Assembly (NCBI GenBank): GCA_014879845.1
Contig: JACSRI010000157.1
Location: 1 to 34,437, forward strand
Direction of reading: 5' to 3'
DNA length: 34,437 bases
DNA from: Opitutaceae bacterium
GTDB lineage: Bacteria; Verrucomicrobiota; Verrucomicrobiia; Opitutales; Opitutaceae
In this document: positions 7,808-14,627 of the stretch, piece by piece
How the letters are laid out: the number at the start of each line of letters is the position of its first letter
How positions within the stretch are numbered: position 1 is the first letter of the stretch
The notes under the pieces: generated by a model
The model's database searches: none
Seen by the model: the letters and a program-made list of their open reading frames with translations, nothing else
Told to the model about the DNA's origin: nothing
Position numbers and translations under genes: made by a program

Positions 7808-8921
7808 GACGCTCACGCGCCGGCAGGCCTATATGGTCCTCAACGGCCTGCCGGGCATGGGGCCGATCACGCTCAACCGCCTCCTCGCCCTCTTCGACGG
7901 CGATCCGGTGGCCGTGCTCGAGGCGTCGCCCGCGCGGCTGACCGAGGCCCGCCGCGTCGGCCCGAAAGTCGCGGAGGCGATCCGCGGCTGGCGCGAGCAT
8001 TTTCCCCTCGAGCGCGAGGAGGAACGGCTGGCGACGCTGGGCGGGTCCTTTGTGACGTGCGTCGACGACGACTACCCGCGGCTGCTGCGCGAGATCCACG
8101 ATCCGCCGATCGGACTGTATTTCCTCGGTGGCTACCGGCTCGCCGACCGGTGCATCGCGATCGTCGGCAGTCGGCGCTGCACGCTCTATGGGCAGGCGAC
8201 GGCGAAGAAGCTTGGCGGCGAGCTCGCGCGTCTCGGCTTCTGCGTCGTGAGTGGTCTCGCGCGTGGCATCGACACCGCGGCCCATCAGGGCGCGCTCGAG
8301 GCCGGGGGACGGACGGCGGCGATCGTCGGCTGCGGGCTCGACATCATCTATCCGCCGGAAAACTACGATCTCTACCGCGCGATCGCCGAGAAGGGCGCCG
8401 TGGTCTCGGAGTTTCCCTTTGGCCGGCGCGCCGACAAGCAGAGTTTCCCGATCCGCAACCGCGTCGTCGCCGGGCTGTGCGAGGCGATCATCGTCGTCGA
8501 GACCGACACGAGCGGCGGCGCGATGATCACGGCGAGATTCGCGGGTGACATGGGGCGGCAGGTATTCGCCGTGCCCGGGCGGATCGACCAGCCGAGCAGC
8601 CGCGGCTGCCATCAGCTCATCCGCGACGGCGCGACGCTGCTCACCTCGGTCGACGACGTGCTCGAGGAGCTCAACTACCTCGGCGGCTTCCGCGCGGCTG
8701 CCGTGGCTCCGGCGGCAGGTGATCGACCCGAGCCCGCCGGACTAAGCGTCGAGGAGGCGGCCGTCTGGGAGTGTTTTCGCGGGGGCAGCGTGCTCACGAT
8801 CGACACGCTCAGCGCCCTCACCGGTCACGGTGTGCCGGAACTGAGTGCCGCGCTGATGATGCTCGAGCTCAAGAAACTCGTGCGCAAGAAGGCGGACGGG
8901 AGTTTCGAGCTGGCGGGGTAG
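7800..8921 (+). CDS. dprA: DNA-processing protein DprA
   Basis: Binds incoming single-stranded DNA during natural transformation and loads RecA; present in many bacteria whether or not competent. It is 373 aa. An N-terminal helix-hairpin-helix region (about 15-65) precedes the Rossmann-like core with AIVGSRRCTLYG (120-131), VSGLARGIDTAAHQGAL (150-166) and AIVGCGLDIIYPPEN. A C-terminal winged-helix (DML1-like) region spans about 310-373. The start codon lies inside the end of nnr, so translation is probably coupled. The convergent neighbour ends 29 bp away; a 5-bp CGCCG-AAA-CGGCG hairpin (8938-8950) sits between but lacks a T tract. Confidence 0.95.
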   Translation: MAETLTRRQAYMVLNGLPGMGPITLNRLLALFDGDPVAVLEASPARLTEARRVGPKVAEAIRGWREHFPLEREEERLATLGGSFVTCVDDDYPRLLREIHDPPIGLYFLGGYRLADRCIAIVGSRRCTLYGQATAKKLGGELARLGFCVVSGLARGIDTAAHQGALEAGGRTAAIVGCGLDIIYPPENYDLYRAIAEKGAVVSEFPFGRRADKQSFPIRNRVVAGLCEAIIVVETDTSGGAMITARFAGDMGRQVFAVPGRIDQPSSRGCHQLIRDGATLLTSVDDVLEELNYLGGFRAAAVAPAAGDRPEPAGLSVEEAAVWECFRGGSVLTIDTLSALTGHGVPELSAALMMLELKKLVRKKADGSFELAG

Positions 8922-8950
8922 GAAGCATATCTTTGCGCGCCGAAACGGCG

Positions 8951-9655
8951 TCAGTTGTTCGCGAGCGCATCCAAAGCTGCGATCGCCTCTCGAGGGACGT
9001 CGACGCGTGTGGAACCGACCGCGCTTATCTCGACCGTGGTGGCCAGGTTGAATCGGTGGGGAAACGGATCGGCCTGGATCTCGCCGGAGAGTTCGACCTC
9101 GAACTTGGTGACCCGGCCGTGGTCGAGCCAGACGGTGATTGATCCAGCCGGATCCCGCAGGGTCGGCCGCGTGTCGTGGCCCGGTCGCGAACGAGGCAGC
9201 TGGAGCCGGTCGGAAATCGCGTCTGGCGTGAGGGTGGCGGTGATCTTGTTCCCGGCGACGCGTGGCCCGACACAACCTTCGACCAGCTGCCACAATTGTT
9301 CGGCCGGTGTGGCGACCGAGGGCGAGGCGACCACGAGGCGCAAGCGACGAACCTGCTCCGCGGTCAGCCACCCGTCGGTCGTTTCGTACACCGCGCGTCC
9401 GCCACGCGCCACGGCGGTGGACGTGCCGCGTTGTATCGTGGCACGAACTACAGTGAAGCCATTCAACTCGGTCTGCCCTGCGACAGGCATGACGAACATG
9501 CCTCCGCTCGAAACCGTGTTCGACTTCCAGGTATAACTGCGTTCCTCGCTCAAGTGCGCGATGGCCAGGAGCAGCTCGTCGGGCCGGGCGTCCTCAGCCG
9601 AGACAGTGACTGCGAATATGCATCCCAGAACGAAGGATGGGCGGAGGTAGGACAT
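8951..9655 (-). CDS. Secreted protein of unknown function
   Basis: Protein of 234 aa with an N-terminal signal peptide (MSYLRPSFVLGCIFAVTVSA, cleavage likely near residue 20). The rest is beta-rich: alternating hydrophobic strands, a repeated TVVRATI / TVEIS pattern, and no transmembrane segment or enzymatic motif. I do not recognise the family. It may be a periplasmic or outer-membrane-associated lipoprotein-carrier-like fold (long antiparallel strands such as GSITVWLDHGRVTKFEVEL), but this is a guess. It is last in a minus-strand series after the HIT gene (71-bp gap). No clear Shine-Dalgarno precedes the start. Confidence 0.7.
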   Translation of the reverse strand: MSYLRPSFVLGCIFAVTVSAEDARPDELLLAIAHLSEERSYTWKSNTVSSGGMFVMPVAGQTELNGFTVVRATIQRGTSTAVARGGRAVYETTDGWLTAEQVRRLRLVVASPSVATPAEQLWQLVEGCVGPRVAGNKITATLTPDAISDRLQLPRSRPGHDTRPTLRDPAGSITVWLDHGRVTKFEVELSGEIQADPFPHRFNLATTVEISAVGSTRVDVPREAIAALDALANN

Positions 9656-9726
9656 GGAGACGTTGCCTGCCTTCCTCTCAGTGTGGGCGAGACAAGATGT
9701 CTTCGTTCACGCACCGGCCAGGTCGC

Positions 9727-10071
9727 TCAACCCGGCGGCCACGTCATCGGCCGGCCGGCCAGCATGTGCACGTGCAGGTGCGGGACCGACTCGCAGGCGT
9801 GCGGGCCGTTGTTGACCACGAGGCGGAAGCCCTGGGCGAGCCCCAGCTTCTTGGCCACTTGGCCGGCCACGAGCATGAGGTGGCCGAGCACGCCTTCGTC
9901 GGCCGTTTCGGCCAGCGCGACACGTGGTATCGGCTTCTTGGGGATGATGAGCAGGTGCACGGGCGCCTGGGGCTGGATGTCGTGGATGACGAAGCAGCGG
10001 TCATCCTCGTGCTCGATCTTCGCCGGGATCTCGCGGTCGGCGATCTTCTGGAAGAGGGTCTTGGCGGACAT
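9727..10071 (-). CDS. HIT family protein (HinT-like nucleotide phosphoramidase)
   Basis: Cytoplasmic histidine-triad hydrolase of 114 aa, the size of HinT, which cleaves aminoacyl-AMP and nucleoside phosphoramidates. The HxHxH triad is H98, H100 and H102 in HLHVHML. The N-terminal half has the typical FQKIADREIPAKIEHED and VHLLIIPKKPI. The C-terminus is short, ending RPMTWPPG, as in HinT. The physiological substrate cannot be told. It lies 78 bp after an unknown gene, probably in the same transcript as nrdR. Confidence 0.93.
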   Translation of the reverse strand: MSAKTLFQKIADREIPAKIEHEDDRCFVIHDIQPQAPVHLLIIPKKPIPRVALAETADEGVLGHLMLVAGQVAKKLGLAQGFRLVVNNGPHACESVPHLHVHMLAGRPMTWPPG

Positions 10072-10149
10072 GGGAATGCGGATACGATGGCGAGGCCGTC
10101 AGCGGGTGCGGTGCGGTCGAGGAGCCGCGCATGGTCCCGAGTGGGCGCC

Positions 10150-10635
10150 TCAGACGAAGAGCATGGTCAGCGCGGTCCTCGGGTTGGCGCGGCGGGCGGC
10201 GAGGGTGCGCAGATGTTCGACCGTGTCGGCTTGCTCGGCGTCTCGGTCGCGGGTGCGGCGTGACGAACGTCGGCCGCGCGCCCCGAACGCGGCGGGGGTG
10301 TGTACGTCCGCGACCATGATGGTGGCGCGGCGCTTGGCGGCGTTGCGCCGCAGCGCGGCCAGGAGTTCGGCCCGGAGGAAAAGGGGGCCGGCGGCTTCGC
10401 CGTCGCAGAAGGCGAAGCCCGCGTCGGCGTCGACCGCGCCCGTGCGCGCGGAGAGGCGGCGGAAGAGCTCGAGAAACGCGTCGATCGAGGTCGTCGGCAC
10501 GCCCTCCTCGGTGCAGACGGTCTCCATCGCCGCGAGCATCTGTGAGGCGAGGTAGAGATCCTGTCCCGTCAGCGACGAGAAGTAGGTATTGATGAAATGG
10601 AGCCGGGCGAGACGGGCGCGGGCGGTCGTCGTCAT
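10150..10635 (-). CDS. Unknown protein translationally coupled to nrdR
   Basis: 161 aa, starting MTTTARARLARLHFINTYF. Its ATG shares four bases (ATGA) with the nrdR stop, strong support that it is real and co-translated. The N-terminal two thirds look helical and soluble (LASQMLAAMETVCTEEGVP, DAFLELFRRLSARTGAVDA). A central AALRRNAAKRRATIMVADVH is followed by an Arg/Ala-rich C-terminal region (about 118-150) that looks disordered or nucleic-acid binding. I recognise no family. The context suggests a housekeeping role near the ribonucleotide-reductase regulator, but nothing specific. Confidence 0.75.
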   Translation of the reverse strand: MTTTARARLARLHFINTYFSSLTGQDLYLASQMLAAMETVCTEEGVPTTSIDAFLELFRRLSARTGAVDADAGFAFCDGEAAGPLFLRAELLAALRRNAAKRRATIMVADVHTPAAFGARGRRSSRRTRDRDAEQADTVEHLRTLAARRANPRTALTMLFV

Positions 10636-11090
10636 CGTGAGCGGCTCTCCAGGTGGTTGATCTCCTCGGCGAGGGCGGCGAGGTCGTTGATGTCCTTGTA
10701 GACGCTGGCGAAGCGGATGTAGGCGATCGCGTCGATGCGCTTGAGCTGCTGCATCACGGCCTCGCCGATGGCGAGGCTCGGAATCTCGGCGTCGTAGTGC
10801 GCCTCGAGCTGGTCCATCACGTCCTCGAGCAGAAGATTGAGCTGCTCGGCGTTGATCGGGCGTTTCTCGCAGGCCTTGCGCAGGCCGGTGAGGATCTTGC
10901 TGCGGTCGAAGTCCTCGCGCCGGCCGTCGCGTTTGATCACCACCAGCCCCTCGCGCAGGATCGTCTCGGCCGTGCTGTAGCGGTGCCCGCACGAGGCACA
11001 CTCGCGCCGGCGGCGGATGGCCGAGCCGTCCTTGCTGACGCGGGAGTCGATCACCCGGTCTTCGGTCGAGGAGCAGCGTGGGCAGCGCAT
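10632..11090 (-). CDS. nrdR: Transcriptional repressor NrdR
   Basis: Represses ribonucleotide reductase genes in response to dATP/ATP. It is 152 aa, the family size. The N-terminal zinc ribbon has C3, C6, C31 and C34 (MRCPRC ... CASCGHRYST), and the ATP-cone domain covers about 46-136 (VIKRDGRREDFDRSKILTGL). No nrd gene is in the window, so it acts in trans. It lies 85 bp after the glutaminase gene and overlaps the next gene by ATGA. Confidence 0.97.
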   Translation of the reverse strand: MRCPRCSSTEDRVIDSRVSKDGSAIRRRRECASCGHRYSTAETILREGLVVIKRDGRREDFDRSKILTGLRKACEKRPINAEQLNLLLEDVMDQLEAHYDAEIPSLAIGEAVMQQLKRIDAIAYIRFASVYKDINDLAALAEEINHLESRSR

Positions 11091-11175
11091 GGCGGCGTGG
11101 CGTCGAGAGGCGGAGGCCGGCGGATCGCGGGAGCTCAGTCGCGGTCGGCGGCGAGCGGGGCGTTGCGGCTCCGCC

Positions 11176-11739
11176 TCATAGCGTGAGGAAATTCACCAGG
11201 ATGTCCATGCCGCGCTCGGTCGCGATGGACTCGGGGTGGAACTGCACGCCCCAGATCGGCAGCGTCTTGTGTCGCAAGCCCATGATCTCGCCCTCGGCCG
11301 TCTCAGCCGTGATCTCGAGGACATTGGGAAATGTCGCCCGCTCGACCAGGAGCGAGTGGTAGCGGGTGGCGTTGAAGGGGTTCGGCATACCCTTGAACAG
11401 ATCGGTGCCGTGGTGGTGGATCGGCGAGGTCTTGCCGTGCATCAGGCGGTCGGCGCGCACGACCCGGCCGCCGAAGAAGTGCCCGATGCTCTGGTGCCCG
11501 AGGCACACGCCCAGGATCGGCTTCACGCCGGCGAAGACGCGGATAATGTCCAGGCTCACTCCCGCCTCGGCGGGCGAGCACGGGCCGGGCGAGATGAGCA
11601 CGCGCTCCGGATTCAGGGCGAGGGCCTGCTCGGGGGTGATCTCGTTGTTGCGCACCACCTTCTGCTCCACCCCGCGCTGGCCGAAGTACTGCACGAGGTT
11701 GAACGTAAAGGAGTCGTAGTTGTCGATGACCAACAACAT
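11176..11739 (-). CDS. Glutamine amidotransferase of anthranilate / aminodeoxychorismate synthase
   Basis: Component II glutaminase (TrpG/PabA family), 187 aa. It supplies ammonia for anthranilate (tryptophan) or 4-amino-4-deoxychorismate (folate). The triad is complete: C79 in [12 protein letters not shown]168 and E170 in QFHPES. The N-terminal [19 protein letters not shown] is canonical. Sequence alone does not separate trpG from pabA, and many bacteria use one amphibolic protein for both. No trpE or pabB neighbour is present to decide it. No other gene of either pathway is adjacent. Confidence 0.93.
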   Translation of the reverse strand: MLLVIDNYDSFTFNLVQYFGQRGVEQKVVRNNEITPEQALALNPERVLISPGPCSPAEAGVSLDIIRVFAGVKPILGVCLGHQSIGHFFGGRVVRADRLMHGKTSPIHHHGTDLFKGMPNPFNATRYHSLLVERATFPNVLEITAETAEGEIMGLRHKTLPIWGVQFHPESIATERGMDILVNFLTL

Positions 11740-11925
11740 GGGAAGAATCGGGCGACCGTAGTGGGCGCCGATCGAGGGTCAAGCGGCGTTCCGGGCTAGT
11801 CAACGGCCGGATGTCGTCGCGCGGGCAGATTCCGTGGAGAAAAAGATTCCGTTGGCGGCGCCGGTGCTGGCATTGGTGGGGCGACCGGCTTCGAGTCCTC
11901 GCACCGGAGACCGGCACACCGACTT

Positions 11926-14469
11926 ATGCCACGCCTCGCCTTCCCCCTGATTGTTGCCGCGTCGCTCGCGACGGTCCCGTTGGCCGCGCAGACGACGAAC
12001 CCGTCCTCGGACGAGGAGATCGCCCTCGAGGAGTTTATCACACGCGAGTCCGCCCGGGCTGACGCCGGTGACCTGGTCCCAACCTCGCGGCCCACGCTCT
12101 CGGTCTTTGGCGAGCAGTCTGCGCTCGAGGTGCCGCGGTCGCTTCTCGTCTTCACCCGCGAGCTCATGGACACCGCACAGGTCGAGGATTTCTCCGACCT
12201 GAACAAGATCGGCGCCGGCACTCAGCAGATCAATTACTACGGCGTCCCCGGCGCGCCCATCCTGCGCGGGGCCAAGGGTGGCGTCTTCTTCAACGGCATG
12301 CAGCGCGCCTACCAGCGCAACGAGATGCCGCTCTCCTTCGGCTCGCTCGATGCCATGGACGTCGTGAAGGGTCCGGCGCCCGCGCATTACGGTCCGTCGC
12401 AGGCGGGTGGGTACGTGGCGATGATCCCGAAGTCACCCTTCTTCGACCGGCGCCGCGGATCGCTGCAGGTGAGCGCGAGCGACACCGGCCTGGTGCGCGC
12501 GCAACTCGACCAGGGCGGGCCGTTCCTCGCCGGCGGCGAGCGCCCGGCCGCCTACCGCCTCTCGCTCACCGGGCAGGCGGGGGACTCCTGGTACGACGGC
12601 GTGCGCAACGACTTCGCCTCGCTCTACGCGTCACTGAAGATCCGGCTCGCGCCCGAGGTCTCTCTCTTCACTGGCGGCGAATACTACGACTTCCGCTCCA
12701 ATGAAAACGCCGGCTGGAACCGCGTCACGCAGGCGCTGATCGACCGCGGCGAGTACATCGTCGGCGAACCGATCAGCATCGTCAGCGCGGCTTGGGGCGG
12801 CGTGGCCAACCGCGACCTTCTCGGCCGGAGCAACGCCCTCGTCGTGCCGGCCGCCGTCGTCGATGCCGGCGTGAGCAGCGGCTTCATCTCCGGCGCGCAG
12901 CGCGACGCCATGCGCGACCTCGCTGACGCCGCCGAGCGCGCGCAGGCCTACGCGGTGTTTTCGGGCGCCGAGCTCGAGGACATCACCCAGACGACTTCAG
13001 GCTACCAATACACGCCGGAGTATTTTGCCGCCGGCGGCCGGGTGTTCACCGCGAAGGTCGACGGCAGCACGGTGCTGCGCGATCCGCGCGATCACGCCGA
13101 CTCGCGCAACCTTCTCTGGTTCGCCGATCTCGAGGATCGTCGCAGCGCCGAGACGACGCGGCGCCTGCAGTTCATGGTCGACGCGCTCGAGACCGACAAG
13201 CTCTCGAGCTACGGCTACGCCATGCAGACCGAGCAGGTCGTGCTCGAGCTCAAGGGCACGCTCGAGCGGCGCTTCGATCTGCTCGAGGGCATGCGGGTCA
13301 ACGGCGGCGCGTCCGTGCGCTATACCGACGCGATGGTGCTGCAGGACTACTCCGTCGAGCCGTTCAGCCGGCGCGACATCACGACGGCATCCGTCTCGGC
13401 CAACACCCTGGTCCTTTCCGGCCCGCAGCGCGGGCCCGATGGGCTCAACTTCTGGTCGCCGACGCCCCAGGGTGGCGCCAATGCCCATTCGCAGCTCTGG
13501 CAGCTCAGCGCCTTCGCCTACGCGATCAATCAGCTCACGCCGCGCCTTGCGACGACGACCTCGCTCCTCGGCGCCTGGGCGCCCTACAGCACGCGGTATC
13601 CATCCGGTGTCGACCGCGTGCCGGCCGACAGCCCGCTCCGCGACGAGGTCAGCGGCGACAAGGAGTATTTCTCCGCGAGCTTCAGCCCGGTCCTCAGCCT
13701 CACCGACGAGGTCAGGCTCTACGCCACGTGGCAGTATGGCACGGCGATCGACCCGCACCAGGGCGGCGCCGTCACGGGCAGGGATAACTTCACGCGCAAT
13801 CAGCTTCTCGAGGCCGGCGCCAAGGCCTCCCTCCTCGACGCGCGCCTCTTCGCGGTGGCGTGTGTCTACGGCTGGGAGCAGGAGCGCTTCGATACGAGGC
13901 AGGCTGTGGCCGAGCCGCTCGAGGGCGACGGCTGGGAACTCGAGTTCACCTGGGCGGCCGGGCGCGGCCTGACGTTCATCGGCTCGCTGGGCGAACAGCA
14001 CATGCGCCGCGACGCCAACCTCACGCCTTTTCGCGCCATGCCGTTGACTGACGAGCAGTACGCCCTGCACGGCGGCGTGATGAACACCGGCTTTGGACCG
14101 GCCTATTTCAACCCGGGCGAAGGCCGCCGCCCCGCTGCGAATCCAGATCTCGACTACCCGGGCTTTCCGGAGCGGCAGGTGAAACTCCTCGCCGTCTGGC
14201 GCCACGAAGGCGGACTCGGCCTCTCCGGCGGCCCGATCTGGAGCAGTGAGGCGTGGCACAACTTCGACCACACCCTCCGCCTGCCGTCATCGCTCGTGTG
14301 GAATGTCGCGATCTCCTGGCGTGCCGCGCGCTGGTCGGCGGAGCTCTCGTGCGAGAACCTCACCGACGAGGATTACTTCCTCGGATTCGAGCCGGTCTTC
14401 GGCGCGAACACGCTGCTGACCAAGGCGCCGGGACGCGTCGCGCGGCTGACGGTGAAGTTCCAGTTCTAG
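11926..14469 (+). CDS. TonB-dependent outer-membrane receptor 1
   Basis: 847 aa. Signal peptide (MPRLAFPLIVAASLATVPLAAQ), an N-terminal plug (about 65-170, with the PILRGAKGGVFFNGM and DVVKGPAPAHYGPSQAGGYV motifs) and a C-terminal 22-strand barrel ending in the aromatic LTVKFQF signal for BAM insertion. The plug style is that of siderophore-type receptors. The substrate is unknown. No FecI/FecR pair or biosynthetic gene is adjacent. It lies 158 bp before receptor 2 on the same strand and could be an independent unit. The 186 bp upstream show no promoter or riboswitch I recognise, and no Shine-Dalgarno precedes the ATG. Confidence 0.88.
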   Translation: MPRLAFPLIVAASLATVPLAAQTTNPSSDEEIALEEFITRESARADAGDLVPTSRPTLSVFGEQSALEVPRSLLVFTRELMDTAQVEDFSDLNKIGAGTQQINYYGVPGAPILRGAKGGVFFNGMQRAYQRNEMPLSFGSLDAMDVVKGPAPAHYGPSQAGGYVAMIPKSPFFDRRRGSLQVSASDTGLVRAQLDQGGPFLAGGERPAAYRLSLTGQAGDSWYDGVRNDFASLYASLKIRLAPEVSLFTGGEYYDFRSNENAGWNRVTQALIDRGEYIVGEPISIVSAAWGGVANRDLLGRSNALVVPAAVVDAGVSSGFISGAQRDAMRDLADAAERAQAYAVFSGAELEDITQTTSGYQYTPEYFAAGGRVFTAKVDGSTVLRDPRDHADSRNLLWFADLEDRRSAETTRRLQFMVDALETDKLSSYGYAMQTEQVVLELKGTLERRFDLLEGMRVNGGASVRYTDAMVLQDYSVEPFSRRDITTASVSANTLVLSGPQRGPDGLNFWSPTPQGGANAHSQLWQLSAFAYAINQLTPRLATTTSLLGAWAPYSTRYPSGVDRVPADSPLRDEVSGDKEYFSASFSPVLSLTDEVRLYATWQYGTAIDPHQGGAVTGRDNFTRNQLLEAGAKASLLDARLFAVACVYGWEQERFDTRQAVAEPLEGDGWELEFTWAAGRGLTFIGSLGEQHMRRDANLTPFRAMPLTDEQYALHGGVMNTGFGPAYFNPGEGRRPAANPDLDYPGFPERQVKLLAVWRHEGGLGLSGGPIWSSEAWHNFDHTLRLPSSLVWNVAISWRAARWSAELSCENLTDEDYFLGFEPVFGANTLLTKAPGRVARLTVKFQF

Positions 14470-14563
14470 TCCGGCGCGTCGTCGCGAGGGGCAGGCCCGC
14501 CTTCTGCGTGGAGCGGTGAGTGTGCCGATGACGCGGGGGCTGCGTTCAAAATAGGACTCTGAT

Positions 14564-14601
14564 TTGACACAGTCGTGACCGCCGCGGCACGCGCTTGTCA
14601 C
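14564..14601 (+). promoter_or_regulatory. Possible promoter and Pho-box-like half sites upstream of receptor 2
   Basis: A perfect -35 hexamer TTGACA at 14564-14569 contains the first of two TGAC boxes (14565-14568 and 14576-14579). The boxes are spaced exactly 11 bp, one helical turn. On the minus strand they read GTCA-N7-GTCA, the half-site spacing of PhoB boxes. A third GTCAC lies at 14597-14601. No matching -10 is seen at 17 bp. The downstream phosphatase and phytase make phosphate control plausible, but the match is short and may be chance. Confidence 0.3.
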
Positions 14602-14627
14602 ATCCTGGGGCCAGACTGGGGGGAGTC

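Noticed and set aside
8938-8950. CGCCG-AAA-CGGCG hairpin as terminator between dprA and the secreted gene
   Set aside because: Only 5 bp with no T tract on either strand; too weak to call.
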